The notes: generated by a model from the sequence alone, not told the origin. DNA of 64,000 bases from Allomuricauda sp. TY007 (GCF_010468565.1 NZ_WUEG01000010.1:62001-126000), one strand, 5' to 3'. Positions 18,325 through 27,340 are shown, counted from the first letter of the stretch. Program-made: numbers and translations.

Positions 18325-18729
18325 ATGTTAAGGGAGAGACAAATAGAGGTAATGCACGGAGAACTGCAAAATTGGAAATCCTATTTACAGTTTATCGAAA
18401 GAGAAATGGCCTTTATCCAAGGACTGTTGGATTCTTATGTGTTTGAGCCATGTACTCCCAAACTCTTTGAGCGTCTGGAAACATTCAAAGAACATTTTAA
18501 CAATTCCAAGAGAAAAAGAAAATCACTATCCGAAACCATTAGGAAACATGAGAATGGACTTGGTGGCATTTTTGAATGTGTACACGATGAATGTGATGAC
18601 CACTACTACGAAAAGCACCAGAACCTCAATGAGAAAATAACGGATTATATCAAAGCCTACATCAATCTTAAAAACGAGGTTTATGATTATGCAGGATCTG
18701 TGCTCAAAAAAAAGAAACCATCATACTGA
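18325..18729 (+). CDS. Small helical protein, paralogue of 19299 gene
   Basis: 134 residues, highly charged, predicted almost entirely helical, with no signal or TM segment. It aligns by eye over most of its length with the protein at 19299-19742: shared features are an opening W-x-x-x-L-x-F/Y helix with E/D-x-x-F/I-x-x-x-L/M, a central H-E-N-x-L motif, a later H-x-x-L-x-x-x-x-x-x-Y/F and a basic KKK/RKK tail. No known family recognised. The CRP-type box upstream places it in the regulon. An Hsp20 gene follows after 77 bp. Confidence 0.75.
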   Translation: MLRERQIEVMHGELQNWKSYLQFIEREMAFIQGLLDSYVFEPCTPKLFERLETFKEHFNNSKRKRKSLSETIRKHENGLGGIFECVHDECDDHYYEKHQNLNEKITDYIKAYINLKNEVYDYAGSVLKKKKPSY

Positions 18730-18806
18730 CATGACCGTGTTTTGTAACGTAAAATATAGTACTTGTCGGATTGTCAAATATTCATTAATCAGTAAATTAA
18801 ATAGTT

Positions 18807-19247
18807 ATGTCGCTTGTAAAATTGGACGGAAAGCGATTTCCGTGGAACGAGAGATTGATTGATCTTTTCAATCGAGATGCATTTGTTGATGATGATTTTT
18901 TCAATTTGGAAAAAAAACACCCGTCAATGAATGTTAAGGAACACAAAGATGATTTTGAAATTGAATTTGCCGCACCCGGATTCGAAAAAGAAGATTTCAA
19001 GATCACTATAAAAGATGATGTATTGGAGGTTTCTGCACAAAAAGAAAAGGAAGAAACCGAGGAAGAAGAAACTTTTACCCGAAGGGAATTCAACTACAAT
19101 GCATTTACGAGAACCTTGCAATTGCCCGCTTCTGTTGATCGATCAAAAGAAGTAAAGGCTGTTTACAAAAATGGTATCCTTAGCCTTAAAGTCTTTAAAA
19201 AGGAAGAGGCCGAGGAAGAACGGAAAAAAGTAATAAAGGTAGTATAA
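18807..19247 (+). CDS. Hsp20/alpha-crystallin small heat-shock protein
   Basis: 146-residue ATP-independent holdase of the cytoplasm. The alpha-crystallin domain starts near KHPSMNVKEHKDDFEIEFAAPGFEKEDF and includes the conserved FTRREFNYNAFTRTLQLP and AVYKNGILSLKVFK (G-I-L) motifs. The C-terminal tail is rich in Glu and Lys. I found no convincing CRP-type box directly before it; it may be read from the upstream promoter. Confidence 0.95.
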   Translation: MSLVKLDGKRFPWNERLIDLFNRDAFVDDDFFNLEKKHPSMNVKEHKDDFEIEFAAPGFEKEDFKITIKDDVLEVSAQKEKEETEEEETFTRREFNYNAFTRTLQLPASVDRSKEVKAVYKNGILSLKVFKKEEAEEERKKVIKVV

Positions 19248-19256
19248 CCAGAGTTC

Positions 19257-19282
19257 GCGGCAGATGAACTTTCATCTGCCGC
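19257..19282 (+). terminator. Strong hairpin after hsp20
   Basis: GCGGCAGATGA pairs perfectly with TCATCTGCCGC (11 bp, 4-nt loop). No U tract follows, so it may be a processing or stability hairpin rather than a full terminator between hsp20 and the next gene. Confidence 0.6.
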
Positions 19283-19298
19283 TCAAAGCATTTAAGTG

Positions 19299-19742
19299 AT
19301 GGAAACAAAATCAAACAAAAGAAAGTTTAGGGAATGGTTTAGTGCGGACGAGCTGCACGAAGAATCAAAAAAGTGGTCTTCTGAATTAAAATTTGCCCGG
19401 GATGAGCAAAAATTTCTGAACCAAATGGTAAAGGACTATACGTTGGACATTATAGATTCCGATATGTTCAAAACCGTACAACCCGTTGTTGAGTCCCTGA
19501 ACAAATTGGAGACCGACTTGGTAGACCTCTTCAAAAAAATACAATTGCACGAGAATCAACTCCAGATTATGGTGGATGAGGTAAACCAAGAAAAAATGGA
19601 GGAGGCCTACTTGGATACGCATAATGATCTGGGCAAGGAGATGGAAGATTATTTTGTAAAATACAGGGACTCCAAAACCAAAATATTCAATATCGTATCC
19701 AACGTGATCAAACGCAAAAAGCAAAAAAGATTGTTAAACTAA
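19299..19742 (+). CDS. Small helical protein, paralogue of 18325 gene
   Basis: 147 residues, helical, no signal peptide; ends in a basic tail (VIKRKKQKRLLN). Related to the 18325 product as described there, with an extra 20-residue basic N terminus. ATG 19299 is preferred; a GTG one codon earlier is possible. The D-lactate dehydrogenase gene follows after 21 bp, so they are probably one transcript. Function unknown. Confidence 0.75.
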   Translation: METKSNKRKFREWFSADELHEESKKWSSELKFARDEQKFLNQMVKDYTLDIIDSDMFKTVQPVVESLNKLETDLVDLFKKIQLHENQLQIMVDEVNQEKMEEAYLDTHNDLGKEMEDYFVKYRDSKTKIFNIVSNVIKRKKQKRLLN

Positions 19743-19763
19743 GCTTATTTAGAAACAAAGTAT

Positions 19764-20771
19764 ATGAAAGTACTGGTGTACAGCACTAAGGATTTTGAGA
19801 TAAAAGAACTGAAAAAATCCAACGGTAACAAGCATAAGATCAAATTCGTAACCGATACACTTAACTCCACAACTGCGGTTATGGCAGCTGGGTACGATGC
19901 TATTTCCATTTTTTCAAATGACGAAGCATCTTTGGTGGTTTTGGAGATTCTAAAAGAGCTCGGAGTAAAATACATTACCCTAAGATCAACGGGCTATAAC
20001 AATGTAAGCGTTAAGTCCGCCAAACGAATAGGGCTTAAAGTGGCCTATGCTCCAGAGTATTCTCCCCACTCCATAGCCGAGCATGCGGTAGGGCTATTGT
20101 TGGCACTAAACCGTAAGTTGATCCAGTCCAATGCCCAAGTAAAACAGTACAATTTTTTATTGGATGATTTGGTAGGGTTTGATCTGAACGGAAAAACGGT
20201 CGGTATTGTGGGAACAGGAAGAATCGGTTCCATTTTGGTAAAAGTATTCCATGCTTTCGGATGCAAGGTGGTAGCCAACGATGTGAAGCGGAACCAATAC
20301 CTAGAAAATCATTATGATGTGGAGTACCTTCCTTTGGAAGAACTGTGCAGAAGGTCGGATGTGATCAGTATAAATGTGCCCTTGAATTATGAAACACACC
20401 ACATTTTTCACGAACCATTGTTCTTGGCAATGAAGCAAGGAGCTTTATTGATCAATACGGCAAGAGGAGGTATCGTAAAAACGGAAGACGTTATCGGCGC
20501 ATTAAAAAATGGCCATCTTGGAGGGTATGCCACAGATGTTTATGAACATGAAAGAGGTGTGTTCTTTAAGGATAACAGTAAAACAGGATTAAACGATGCA
20601 CTTTTACAAGAATTGATTGCATTGCCCAACGTACTCTTAACGCCACACCAAGCCTTCGCAACCAAAGAAGCCCTTGAAAGAATCGCGGAGACCACCATTT
20701 ATAACCTCGATTGTTGGGAAGAAGGGAAAATCTGTAAAAACGAATTGGGCTACGAAACCATCTCGTTATAG
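19764..20771 (+). CDS. ldhA: D-lactate dehydrogenase (2-hydroxyacid dehydrogenase family)
   Basis: 335 residues. NAD-binding GTGRIG motif (VGIVGTGRIGS) near 148-154, substrate Arg in INTARGG, Glu in the late helix and the catalytic His in LLTPHQAF. The N-terminal region (LRSTGYNNV, APEYSPHSIAEHAVGL) is that of fermentative LdhA proteins. It would reduce pyruvate to D-lactate with NADH. Its place behind the stress genes fits a low-oxygen or energy-limited state. The last bases overlap the convergent cardiolipin synthase gene by 6 bp. Confidence 0.92.
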   Translation: MKVLVYSTKDFEIKELKKSNGNKHKIKFVTDTLNSTTAVMAAGYDAISIFSNDEASLVVLEILKELGVKYITLRSTGYNNVSVKSAKRIGLKVAYAPEYSPHSIAEHAVGLLLALNRKLIQSNAQVKQYNFLLDDLVGFDLNGKTVGIVGTGRIGSILVKVFHAFGCKVVANDVKRNQYLENHYDVEYLPLEELCRRSDVISINVPLNYETHHIFHEPLFLAMKQGALLINTARGGIVKTEDVIGALKNGHLGGYATDVYEHERGVFFKDNSKTGLNDALLQELIALPNVLLTPHQAFATKEALERIAETTIYNLDCWEEGKICKNELGYETISL

Positions 20772-22172
20772 CAAAGGGCTCAACAATTTGGCAAAGCCTT
20801 GGGCCAATTTTTTGATCCAAGGTCTATTTTTGTATTTTTCATAATCTGTTAGGACAATGGATTTTTCGCAATCCTTTAAAAAATCAGATTTCATGCGTTT
20901 GCACAGGGCGACATCATAAACAAAGACTTGTGCTTCATAATTTTGCTGTAGGCTCCTGTTATCGAGATTTGCCGTACCAATGCTGGCAATCTCATCATCG
21001 CACAGCATAACTTTACTGTGCAAAAAACCATCATCGTACAAATAAATTTTGATTCCGGCCTTAAGGTACGACTCGTAATAGGCCCTAACGCACCAGTCCA
21101 CAAGTTTAATATCTGTACTGGACGACATTAAAATCCTCACATCTACCCCGCTTAATGCTGCGGTAATAAGAGCTTGTAAAATGGCATGGTTTGGAATGAT
21201 GTATGGATTAACAATGTAAAGGTATTTCTCGGCATTATTGATAATGGAAAAAAAGGCCTGTTCCATAACATCAAAATCATCATCAGGACCACTTGGAACT
21301 ATTTGCAACGAGGCACCTTTTTTTGGGGCCTTGTACGTCTTGAATGCAGCAATATCCACTTTTTTTTCACTGGCAAGAAACCAATCACCCACAAAAATCC
21401 GGTTCAAAAAATCAACAGCCTCACCTTCAATTTTTAAATGGGTGTCGTGCCATTTGCCCAATGCAGGGTCCCCTTTCAGGTACTTATCCGAAATATTGAT
21501 ACCGCCCGTAAAACCAATCTTATTATCGATTACAATAATTTTTCTGTGGTTTCGGTAATTCAGCGCGCTAAGGAACCTTCCAAATTTAAAGGGAAGAAAT
21601 TGGGCGGTTTCCACCCCGATTTGCTTTAGTTTTTTAAGGTATTTTTTACTCAAGGAGTAACTGCCAATCCCATCATACAACAATCGAATAGTAACGTTTT
21701 CAGCTACTTTTCGTTCAAAAACTTCCAATAGCTTATCGGCCAAAATCCCGTCTTCAAAAATGTAATATTGTAGGTGAATGTGTTCTTTGGCTTCTTCCAG
21801 CGCTTCAAATATACTTTCAAAGGTGTTCTTCCCATCTTTCAGCAATTCCAGATCATTAAGGCAGGTAACGGGGCATTTTGAAGTTTTGTTGATCAAGGAA
21901 GTTATTTTTTGTTTGTTGGCGGATATTTCTGAATGGCAATGGGCATTTTCCAATTCATCCAAAGGATCAAACTGATTTTTTAAAGAAAACATTTTAACTT
22001 TTCTTCTGTTCCTGCCAAACAAAATATAGAGAAGAACACCGGCCACGGGAATGGTAAAAATGGCCAACAACCACGCCAAGGTCTTGCTGGGCCTAACCCC
22101 ATTCAACAGCAAACTAACAACCATCAAAAGGGCAATTATGATGTAAAGTCCTATGAGAATGGGTATGAGCAT
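20766..22172 (-). CDS. cls: Cardiolipin synthase (phospholipase D family)
   Basis: 468 residues. Two N-terminal TM segments (LIGLYIIIALLMVVSLLLNG and a second after PSKTLAW) precede two HKD motifs: HRKIIVIDNKIGFTGG and HSKVMLCDDEIASIGT, each followed by the family N/D motif. Makes cardiolipin from two phosphatidylglycerols in the inner membrane. Length is normal for ClsA-type enzymes. A minus-strand -7 element is found upstream. Confidence 0.94.
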   Translation of the reverse strand: MLIPILIGLYIIIALLMVVSLLLNGVRPSKTLAWLLAIFTIPVAGVLLYILFGRNRRKVKMFSLKNQFDPLDELENAHCHSEISANKQKITSLINKTSKCPVTCLNDLELLKDGKNTFESIFEALEEAKEHIHLQYYIFEDGILADKLLEVFERKVAENVTIRLLYDGIGSYSLSKKYLKKLKQIGVETAQFLPFKFGRFLSALNYRNHRKIIVIDNKIGFTGGINISDKYLKGDPALGKWHDTHLKIEGEAVDFLNRIFVGDWFLASEKKVDIAAFKTYKAPKKGASLQIVPSGPDDDFDVMEQAFFSIINNAEKYLYIVNPYIIPNHAILQALITAALSGVDVRILMSSSTDIKLVDWCVRAYYESYLKAGIKIYLYDDGFLHSKVMLCDDEIASIGTANLDNRSLQQNYEAQVFVYDVALCKRMKSDFLKDCEKSIVLTDYEKYKNRPWIKKLAQGFAKLLSPLL

Positions 22173-22213
22173 CTATTTTTTGATACCTATTAAGTTCTAT
22201 TTTTACAAGTTAG

Positions 22214-22221
22214 CAAAAGTA
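22214..22221 (-). promoter_or_regulatory. -7 promoter element for cls
   Basis: TACTTTTG on the minus strand is a perfect TAnnTTTG match, 42 bp before the cls ATG. Confidence 0.5.
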
Positions 22222-22262
22222 TTTGGTGGTCGGTGGTGAATCGGATATTTATCTTACATACT

Positions 22263-23591
22263 TTAAATAAAATCGTTGATGTTGTCTCCAAGGTCATAGA
22301 CCTGAACATTATCACTGATGCTTTCAATGATACTACTTCCGGCCGAACTTCGATATCCTCCCGCGCAGTGAACTATAATAGGTTTGTTTTGTGGTATTTG
22401 TGTTAATGAAGCCCTTAGTTCGTTGAGAGGGATGGTCAAAGCACTTTCAAAATACTTCCCTTCTTCTATTTCACTTTGATTACGGATGTCTACAATAGTA
22501 TATTCGCCTGGGTTGTTTTTAAAATGAGTAAGATCTAGTTTGTCACTTTGTACAAGTGAAGTTTCGTCCACCGTTAAAACTAATTTTACTTGTTTCTCAT
22601 ATCCAATTTTGGCAACCCTTTCCAATATACCTTCCAAATCGGAAGGCTTTTTAATAACCAAGCTGAATGGCTCCTCTGGATTTATGATGGCTCCCAGCCA
22701 AGTCTCAAATTTGGAGTGTTCGGAAACTGCCATAATATTGATGCTTCCTGGTAAGTGCCCTTTTTTAAACTCGGTTTCGTCCCTTACGTCCACAATAAGC
22801 CCATTAATGTTGGTATTCAATTGCAGAGGCACTTGTGCTATGGATGTTCTTAAATTTTCAGGACCTTTTCTATTGGTGTCAACATTAAAACCAAAATAGG
22901 ATGGGATAAAGGGTTGACTGTCCAAAAGGGTACTTACAAATTCTTCTTTTGATTGTGGTTTAAAGGCCCAATTGCCCATTTTTTCGTTCCCTAAGGTACT
23001 GCTGTTGTCGGAACTCAAATTTTTTCCACATAGAGAGCCCGCTCCGTGTGCAGGATAGACCAAGGCTCCATCGGGCAGGTCTTTGAATTTATTTTGAATG
23101 GTATGGTACATCATTTCGGCCAGTTCCTGGCGTTTTGCAGTCATATTACCTGCTTTTTCGCGTAAGTCTGGTCGGCCAACATCGCCAATAAAAAGGGTGT
23201 CACCAGTAAACAACGCAGTTTTCCCATTTTTTTCGGCCACAATGGTAATACTGTCAGGGGAATGTCCTGGAGTGTTCAAAGCAGAGATTTTGACGTCACC
23301 GATCATAATATGTTGGCCTTCATCAAAAGATTCGTATTCATAATCGGCTCCCAAATCTTTGCTGTGATAAATAGAAGCTCCGGTTTCTTTGTGTATCTGC
23401 AAATGGGAGCTTATAAAATCGGCATGTGGGTGGGTTTCAATAACCGCTACAATTTTTGCTTCATGTTCTTGGGCAAAAGCATAGTATTGCATAGGATTCC
23501 TTTCTGGATCTATAACGGCCATTTCACCATTGTCCACAATGGCGTAAGAATAGTGTGCCAAAGGTTTATATTCAAACTGTTTAATTTCCAT
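22263..23591 (-). CDS. CstB-like persulfide dioxygenase with pseudo-rhodanese and rhodanese domains
   Basis: 442 residues from ATG 23591 (a GTG at 23612 would add seven). An ETHE1-type MBL domain at about 1-210 carries THPHADF, TPGHSPDS, FTGDTLFIGDVGRPD and YPAHGAGSLCGKN. A central rhodanese-like domain (VDVRDETEFKKGHLPGSINI) appears to lack a catalytic Cys. The C-terminal rhodanese has the active loop HCAGGYRSS. Architecture and length match CstB, which oxidises low-molecular-weight persulfide and makes thiosulfate. It sits 52 bp behind the peroxiredoxin gene; bacillithiol persulfide is a plausible substrate since bshB1 is in the same window. Confidence 0.87.
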   Translation of the reverse strand: MEIKQFEYKPLAHYSYAIVDNGEMAVIDPERNPMQYYAFAQEHEAKIVAVIETHPHADFISSHLQIHKETGASIYHSKDLGADYEYESFDEGQHIMIGDVKISALNTPGHSPDSITIVAEKNGKTALFTGDTLFIGDVGRPDLREKAGNMTAKRQELAEMMYHTIQNKFKDLPDGALVYPAHGAGSLCGKNLSSDNSSTLGNEKMGNWAFKPQSKEEFVSTLLDSQPFIPSYFGFNVDTNRKGPENLRTSIAQVPLQLNTNINGLIVDVRDETEFKKGHLPGSINIMAVSEHSKFETWLGAIINPEEPFSLVIKKPSDLEGILERVAKIGYEKQVKLVLTVDETSLVQSDKLDLTHFKNNPGEYTIVDIRNQSEIEEGKYFESALTIPLNELRASLTQIPQNKPIIVHCAGGYRSSAGSSIIESISDNVQVYDLGDNINDFI

Positions 23592-23605
23592 AAAATAGGG
23601 TTTAA

Positions 23606-23629
23606 AGGGCACCTTTAAATGGGTGCCCT
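23606..23629 (-). terminator. Hairpin between peroxiredoxin and CstB-like genes
   Basis: AGGGCACC pairs with GGTGCCCT (8 bp, 8-nt loop). Without a clean U run it may act as a weak terminator or an mRNA processing site that sets relative expression of the two genes. Confidence 0.5.
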
Positions 23630-23643
23630 ATATTCAACATTTT

Positions 23644-24309
23644 TTAGATTTCTTTTTTGGCAAGGTACCAATCTACCTTTTCCAAAGAATCATCTTTTAT
23701 TCTTTCGTTCAACTCGTCCAAGGTCTTGGGAGGAGAAACTATGACTTTGTCTCCTTTTTTCCAATCCAAAGGCATGGCAACTTTATGCTCATCCGATGTT
23801 TGTAGTGCTTCCAAAGCTCTCAAAATTTCATCCATGTTTCTACCAACATTTAATGGATAGTACATGATCAGTCTGATTTTTTTAGTGGGGTCAATAAAGA
23901 AAACTGCCCTCACTGCCGCTGTTTCACTTTCATTGGGTTGAAGCATTCCGTATAACTTGGATACCTTCATGTCCAAATCCGCGATAATCGGGAAGTTGAA
24001 GTATACACCGGTGTTTTCCCTTACATTTTATACCCATCCCAAGTGAGCATGGATACTATCAATACTCAAACCGATAAGCTCTGTATTTAATGCATCGAAT
24101 TCATCCTTTCTTTGTGCAAACCCACTCATCTCTGTAGTGCAAACGGGAGTAAAATCGGCAGGATGAGAGAACATAACAGTCCATTTATTCTTAGCAAATT
24201 CTGAGAATTTGATTTTTCCTTTGGTAGTTAAAGCCTCAAAATCCGGAGCCATATCCCCAATTCGGGGCATTTGATTTACTTTTTCATTTTCTGAATAAGA
24301 ATTCTCCAT
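23644..24309 (-). pseudogene. 1-Cys peroxiredoxin (AhpC/TSA, Prx6-type) interrupted by an in-frame TAA
   Basis: The two open segments 24309-24028 and 24027-23644 are in the same frame and together give about 221 residues, the normal Prx6-type length. The first has the peroxidatic Cys57 in SHPADFTPVCTTE; no other Cys is seen, so it is 1-Cys. It stops at TAA 24030-24028 within HLGWV-stop-NVRENTGVYF, where the family has one ordinary residue. All residues after the stop (FPIIADLDMKVSKLYG, MYYPLNVGRN) look intact. One substitution explains the break; it could be a recent mutation, an assembly error, or readthrough. The complete conservation downstream argues for a very recent event or error. Confidence 0.85.
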
Positions 24310-24377
24310 AATATCATAATTTATATTTATTGATTTTTATTTCGCAATAAAATTAAACTATAATCATGGTTGTTGCA

Positions 24378-24391
24378 GTAACGTAAGTTAC
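24378..24391 (-). promoter_or_regulatory. Palindromic operator GTAAC-N4-GTTAC before peroxiredoxin
   Basis: GTAACGTAAGTTAC, centre 24384.5. On the minus strand a -7-like element TAATTTTA begins at 24355, 29.5 bp away, the same spacing as the TGA-type boxes. It suggests class II control by another CRP-family regulator with a GTAAC half site. The regulator is not identifiable here. Confidence 0.5.
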
Positions 24392-24657
24392 ACAATAGAT
24401 ACTTAACAGGAGTTTAGCTGTTGGAAACAAATTCAATATTGATAGGGTATATTATTAAGGGAGGATTGGCCCAACCGTCAATTATTTTTGATGCAGTTTG
24501 ATTAATCGGACTGTAGTGGTCTAAGTTGGAAATGTCAAGAAGTGTTCCCCTAATCAATCCCAAGGTTTTTATATTTTCTACGATTTTTCAAAAAATGTCA
24601 GTAATAGTGTAGTATTTGATTGATTTTAATGCTGTTATTTTAAGATTTCCTTAACAC
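24392..24657. other. Intergenic stretch without recognised features
   Basis: AT-rich spacer between the divergent peroxiredoxin and DUF2911 promoters. I see no open frame of note, tRNA, or convincing hairpin. Confidence 0.4.
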
Positions 24658-24684
24658 TTGAGGGAGGCTTTATATTTAGCTTTG
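24658..24684 (+). promoter_or_regulatory. Promoter of DUF2911 gene
   Basis: Perfect -7 element TAGCTTTG (24677-24684) with a TTG at 24658-24660 that could be the -33 element. The gene start is 31 bp downstream. Confidence 0.5.
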
Positions 24685-24715
24685 TTATGCTGAACTATTA
24701 ATATAAATAACAACT

Positions 24716-25570
24716 ATGAAAAATTTTGCACTCTTACTATTTATGGTGTCCATGTGTTTTTCCTTGGAAGCACAAATACAGACACCAGCGCCCAGCCCAG
24801 CTTCAACATTGGAGCAAAAGGTGGGACTGACCGATGTTACCGTAAAATATTCACGCCCTGCGATGAAGGGAAGAAAAATATTCGGAGACTTGGTTCCTTT
24901 TGATGCTATTTGGAGAACTGGAGCCAATGAAAACACTACAATTACTTTTAGTGATGATGTCACTGTACAGGATAAGCCGTTAAAAGCAGGTACCTATGCT
25001 ATTTACACAAGACCCAATGAGGCCGTTTGGGATGTTTTCTTTTATACCGATACCGAGAATTGGGGCACACCGCAGGAATGGGATGCATCTAAAGTGGCTG
25101 CAACGGTAAAAGTGGAAACAATGGAAATCCCGATGCCTATTGAATCTTTTACCATTACCATAGATGATCTTCATAACAATGGAGGGACCCTGGGAATTAT
25201 GTGGGAGAACACTTATGTAGGTGTTGACTTTATTGTACCTACAGCAAAAAAAGCTATCAAAAGTATAGAAGAGACCATGGCTAACAATAAAAATTTGAAA
25301 GCCAATGACTATTTTGCAGCAGGTTCGTATTATTTTTCTGAAGGTATGAACATGGAGCAAGCTAAGGAGTGGGTGGACAAAGCTGTTGAAATGGGTGACG
25401 GAAAAGCGTACTGGATGATGCGTACACAGTCTTTGATCTATGCAAAAATGGGCGATAAAGAAGCAGCTATTGAAGCTGCCAAAAGATCATTGGCCGCTGC
25501 CCAAGCCGCAGGCAACCAAGATTATGTGAAATTGAACAAGGACTCCCTGAAAGAGTGGGCAAAAATGTAG
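24716..25570 (+). CDS. Secreted DUF2911 protein with TPR-like C terminus
   Basis: 284 residues. Signal peptide MKNFALLLFMVSMCFSLEAQ, then the DUF2911 domain (about 25-165) with the family motifs VTVKYSRPAMKGRKIFG, DAIWRTGANENT and LKAGTYAIYTRP. The C-terminal 100 residues are helical repeats (AKEWVDKAVEMG, GDKEAAIEAAKRSLAAAQ). Periplasmic or secreted; the family is abundant in Bacteroidota and of unknown function. A terminator follows. Confidence 0.88.
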   Translation: MKNFALLLFMVSMCFSLEAQIQTPAPSPASTLEQKVGLTDVTVKYSRPAMKGRKIFGDLVPFDAIWRTGANENTTITFSDDVTVQDKPLKAGTYAIYTRPNEAVWDVFFYTDTENWGTPQEWDASKVAATVKVETMEIPMPIESFTITIDDLHNNGGTLGIMWENTYVGVDFIVPTAKKAIKSIEETMANNKNLKANDYFAAGSYYFSEGMNMEQAKEWVDKAVEMGDGKAYWMMRTQSLIYAKMGDKEAAIEAAKRSLAAAQAAGNQDYVKLNKDSLKEWAKM

Positions 25571-25600
25571 TTGCCACGTAACAATAAATAAAAATGAAAG

Positions 25601-25624
25601 CCCACTTTTTAAGTGGGTTTTTTT
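25601..25624. terminator. Bidirectional terminator
   Basis: CCCACTT-TTT-AAGTGGG stem followed by seven T; A-rich on the other side, so it serves both DUF2911 and the convergent symporter gene, whose stop codon touches the T run. Confidence 0.85.
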
Positions 25625-27332
25625 ATTCCTCTACAGCAGAGGAGTTTCCTAAAAAGTTATCGAATATCTGAGTAATAGTGGCCAGTACAATTACCAAAAC
25701 ACAACCAAAGGCATTCAGCCATAAGTAGGACATCCAGTCTAGGTTGTAACCTACAATCACAATAATCTGGGTTACGATTGCCGCCACAAAAACAGCATTT
25801 CCTTTTACAAATTTGAAAAAGAACGCCAGTAGAAAGATACCAAGCACATTTCCGTAGAAAATGGAACCAATAATATTGACCAATTGAATCAAATTATCAA
25901 AAAGATTGGCCACATTGGCTATTATTATTGCAATGATTCCCCAAAGTAGGGTAAAGGCCTTGGTCGCCTTTAAATAGTGTTCTTGGGTATGTTCTTTTTT
26001 TACATTTCTTTTATACAGATCCAAAGCGGTAATGGTGCCAAGTGCATTTAATTCAGAAGCGGTGGAAGACATGGCTGCGGAGAGAATTACGGCCAAAAGG
26101 AGACCGATCAGCCCCATGGGTAAATTGTTTAGGATAAAATGAATAAACACATAATCCTTATCGTTGGTTTCCACAGTGCCATCTGCTTTGGAAATTAAAT
26201 TTTTGGCAGTCTCCCTATTTGCTTTTTCCTTTTCATTTATTTTAATAATATCCTGCTTTGCCTGCTCAATGGCATTGTACTCTTTAAGTTCAAGTGCTGC
26301 GGAAAAGGAATGTTGCGCCATCCGTTTTTCTTTTTCCAGTTCCTTATGATCTTTTGAAAGCGATTGGTAATCGTTGGCATATTCCGATTGCATTACAGCT
26401 TCGGTAGCTGCAGGGTTAAAGTTTAAGGGAGATGAATTATATTGATAAAATACAAACACCATGGTACCCACCAATAGGATAAAGAACTGCATTGGTATTT
26501 TAAAAATCCCGTTAAAAATCAATGCCAACTGGCTTTCACGAACCGATTTGCCCGATAAATAACGCTGCACTTGACTTTGATCGGTACCAAAATAGGCCAA
26601 GGCCAAAAAGAAGCCTCCTGTAATACCGCTCCAAAACGTATATCGGTTATTGGTATCAAAAGAGAAATCCAAAATTTCGAGTTTATTGTTCGCCCCAGCT
26701 ATTTTTAAGGCCTTATCGAAAGATATATCCGTAGGGAGTGCTCCCATGATAAAGAAGAAAGCAAAAAACATCCCCAACATAATGATGAACATCTGCTGTT
26801 TCTGGGTCATGCTAACCGCTTTGGTGCCTCCCGACACGGTGTAAATAATCACAAGGATTCCGATAATCACGTTCAATGTCCTTAAATCCCATCCCAATAC
26901 GGCGGATAGGATTATGGAAGGGGCAAATATGGTAATCCCTGCAGCCAACCCACGTTGTACCAAGAACAAAAGAGCAGTAAGGGTTCTTGTTTTAAGATCA
27001 AAACGCCCTTCGAGCATTTCATAGGCGGTAAAAACCTTTAATTTTTTGTAAATGGGTATAAACACAAGGCAAATCACGATCATGGCCAAGGGCAGTCCAA
27101 AATAGAATTGAACAAAGCCCATTCCGTCGTGGAACGCTTGCCCCGGGGTAGATAAAAAAGTTATGGCACTCGCTTGGGTAGCCATCACGGACAATCCGAT
27201 GGTCCACCATTTTACGTTGTCACCACCACGGACATAATCGTCCACATTATTATTGCCACGTGTTTTCCAAACACCGTATGCCACGATGAAGAGTAGGGTG
27301 CTACCAAGAATAATCCAGTCGAGTAATGCCAT
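25623..27332 (-). CDS. Sodium:solute symporter (SSS family)
   Basis: 569-residue inner-membrane protein with about 14 TM segments. Family motifs are ATQASAITFLSTPGQAF in an early helix and ILSAAMSSTASELNALGTITALDLYK in the middle, typical of SSSF. A hydrophilic Lys/Glu-rich loop (KDHKELEKEKRMAQHSF onward) of roughly 80 residues splits two TM helices and is longer than usual. It lies behind the PIG-L deacetylase and a 33-residue membrane protein on the same strand, suggesting uptake of a released sugar or amino sugar; the substrate is not determined. Confidence 0.92.
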   Translation of the reverse strand: MALLDWIILGSTLLFIVAYGVWKTRGNNNVDDYVRGGDNVKWWTIGLSVMATQASAITFLSTPGQAFHDGMGFVQFYFGLPLAMIVICLVFIPIYKKLKVFTAYEMLEGRFDLKTRTLTALLFLVQRGLAAGITIFAPSIILSAVLGWDLRTLNVIIGILVIIYTVSGGTKAVSMTQKQQMFIIMLGMFFAFFFIMGALPTDISFDKALKIAGANNKLEILDFSFDTNNRYTFWSGITGGFFLALAYFGTDQSQVQRYLSGKSVRESQLALIFNGIFKIPMQFFILLVGTMVFVFYQYNSSPLNFNPAATEAVMQSEYANDYQSLSKDHKELEKEKRMAQHSFSAALELKEYNAIEQAKQDIIKINEKEKANRETAKNLISKADGTVETNDKDYVFIHFILNNLPMGLIGLLLAVILSAAMSSTASELNALGTITALDLYKRNVKKEHTQEHYLKATKAFTLLWGIIAIIIANVANLFDNLIQLVNIIGSIFYGNVLGIFLLAFFFKFVKGNAVFVAAIVTQIIVIVGYNLDWMSYLWLNAFGCVLVIVLATITQIFDNFLGNSSAVEE

Positions 27333-27340
27333 TCAGGGGT

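Noticed and set aside
18744..18784. Possible CRP-type box for hsp20
   Set aside because: Only partial matches (TGTC-N4-ATTC and a half GTAAC site) and no good -7 element at the right distance.
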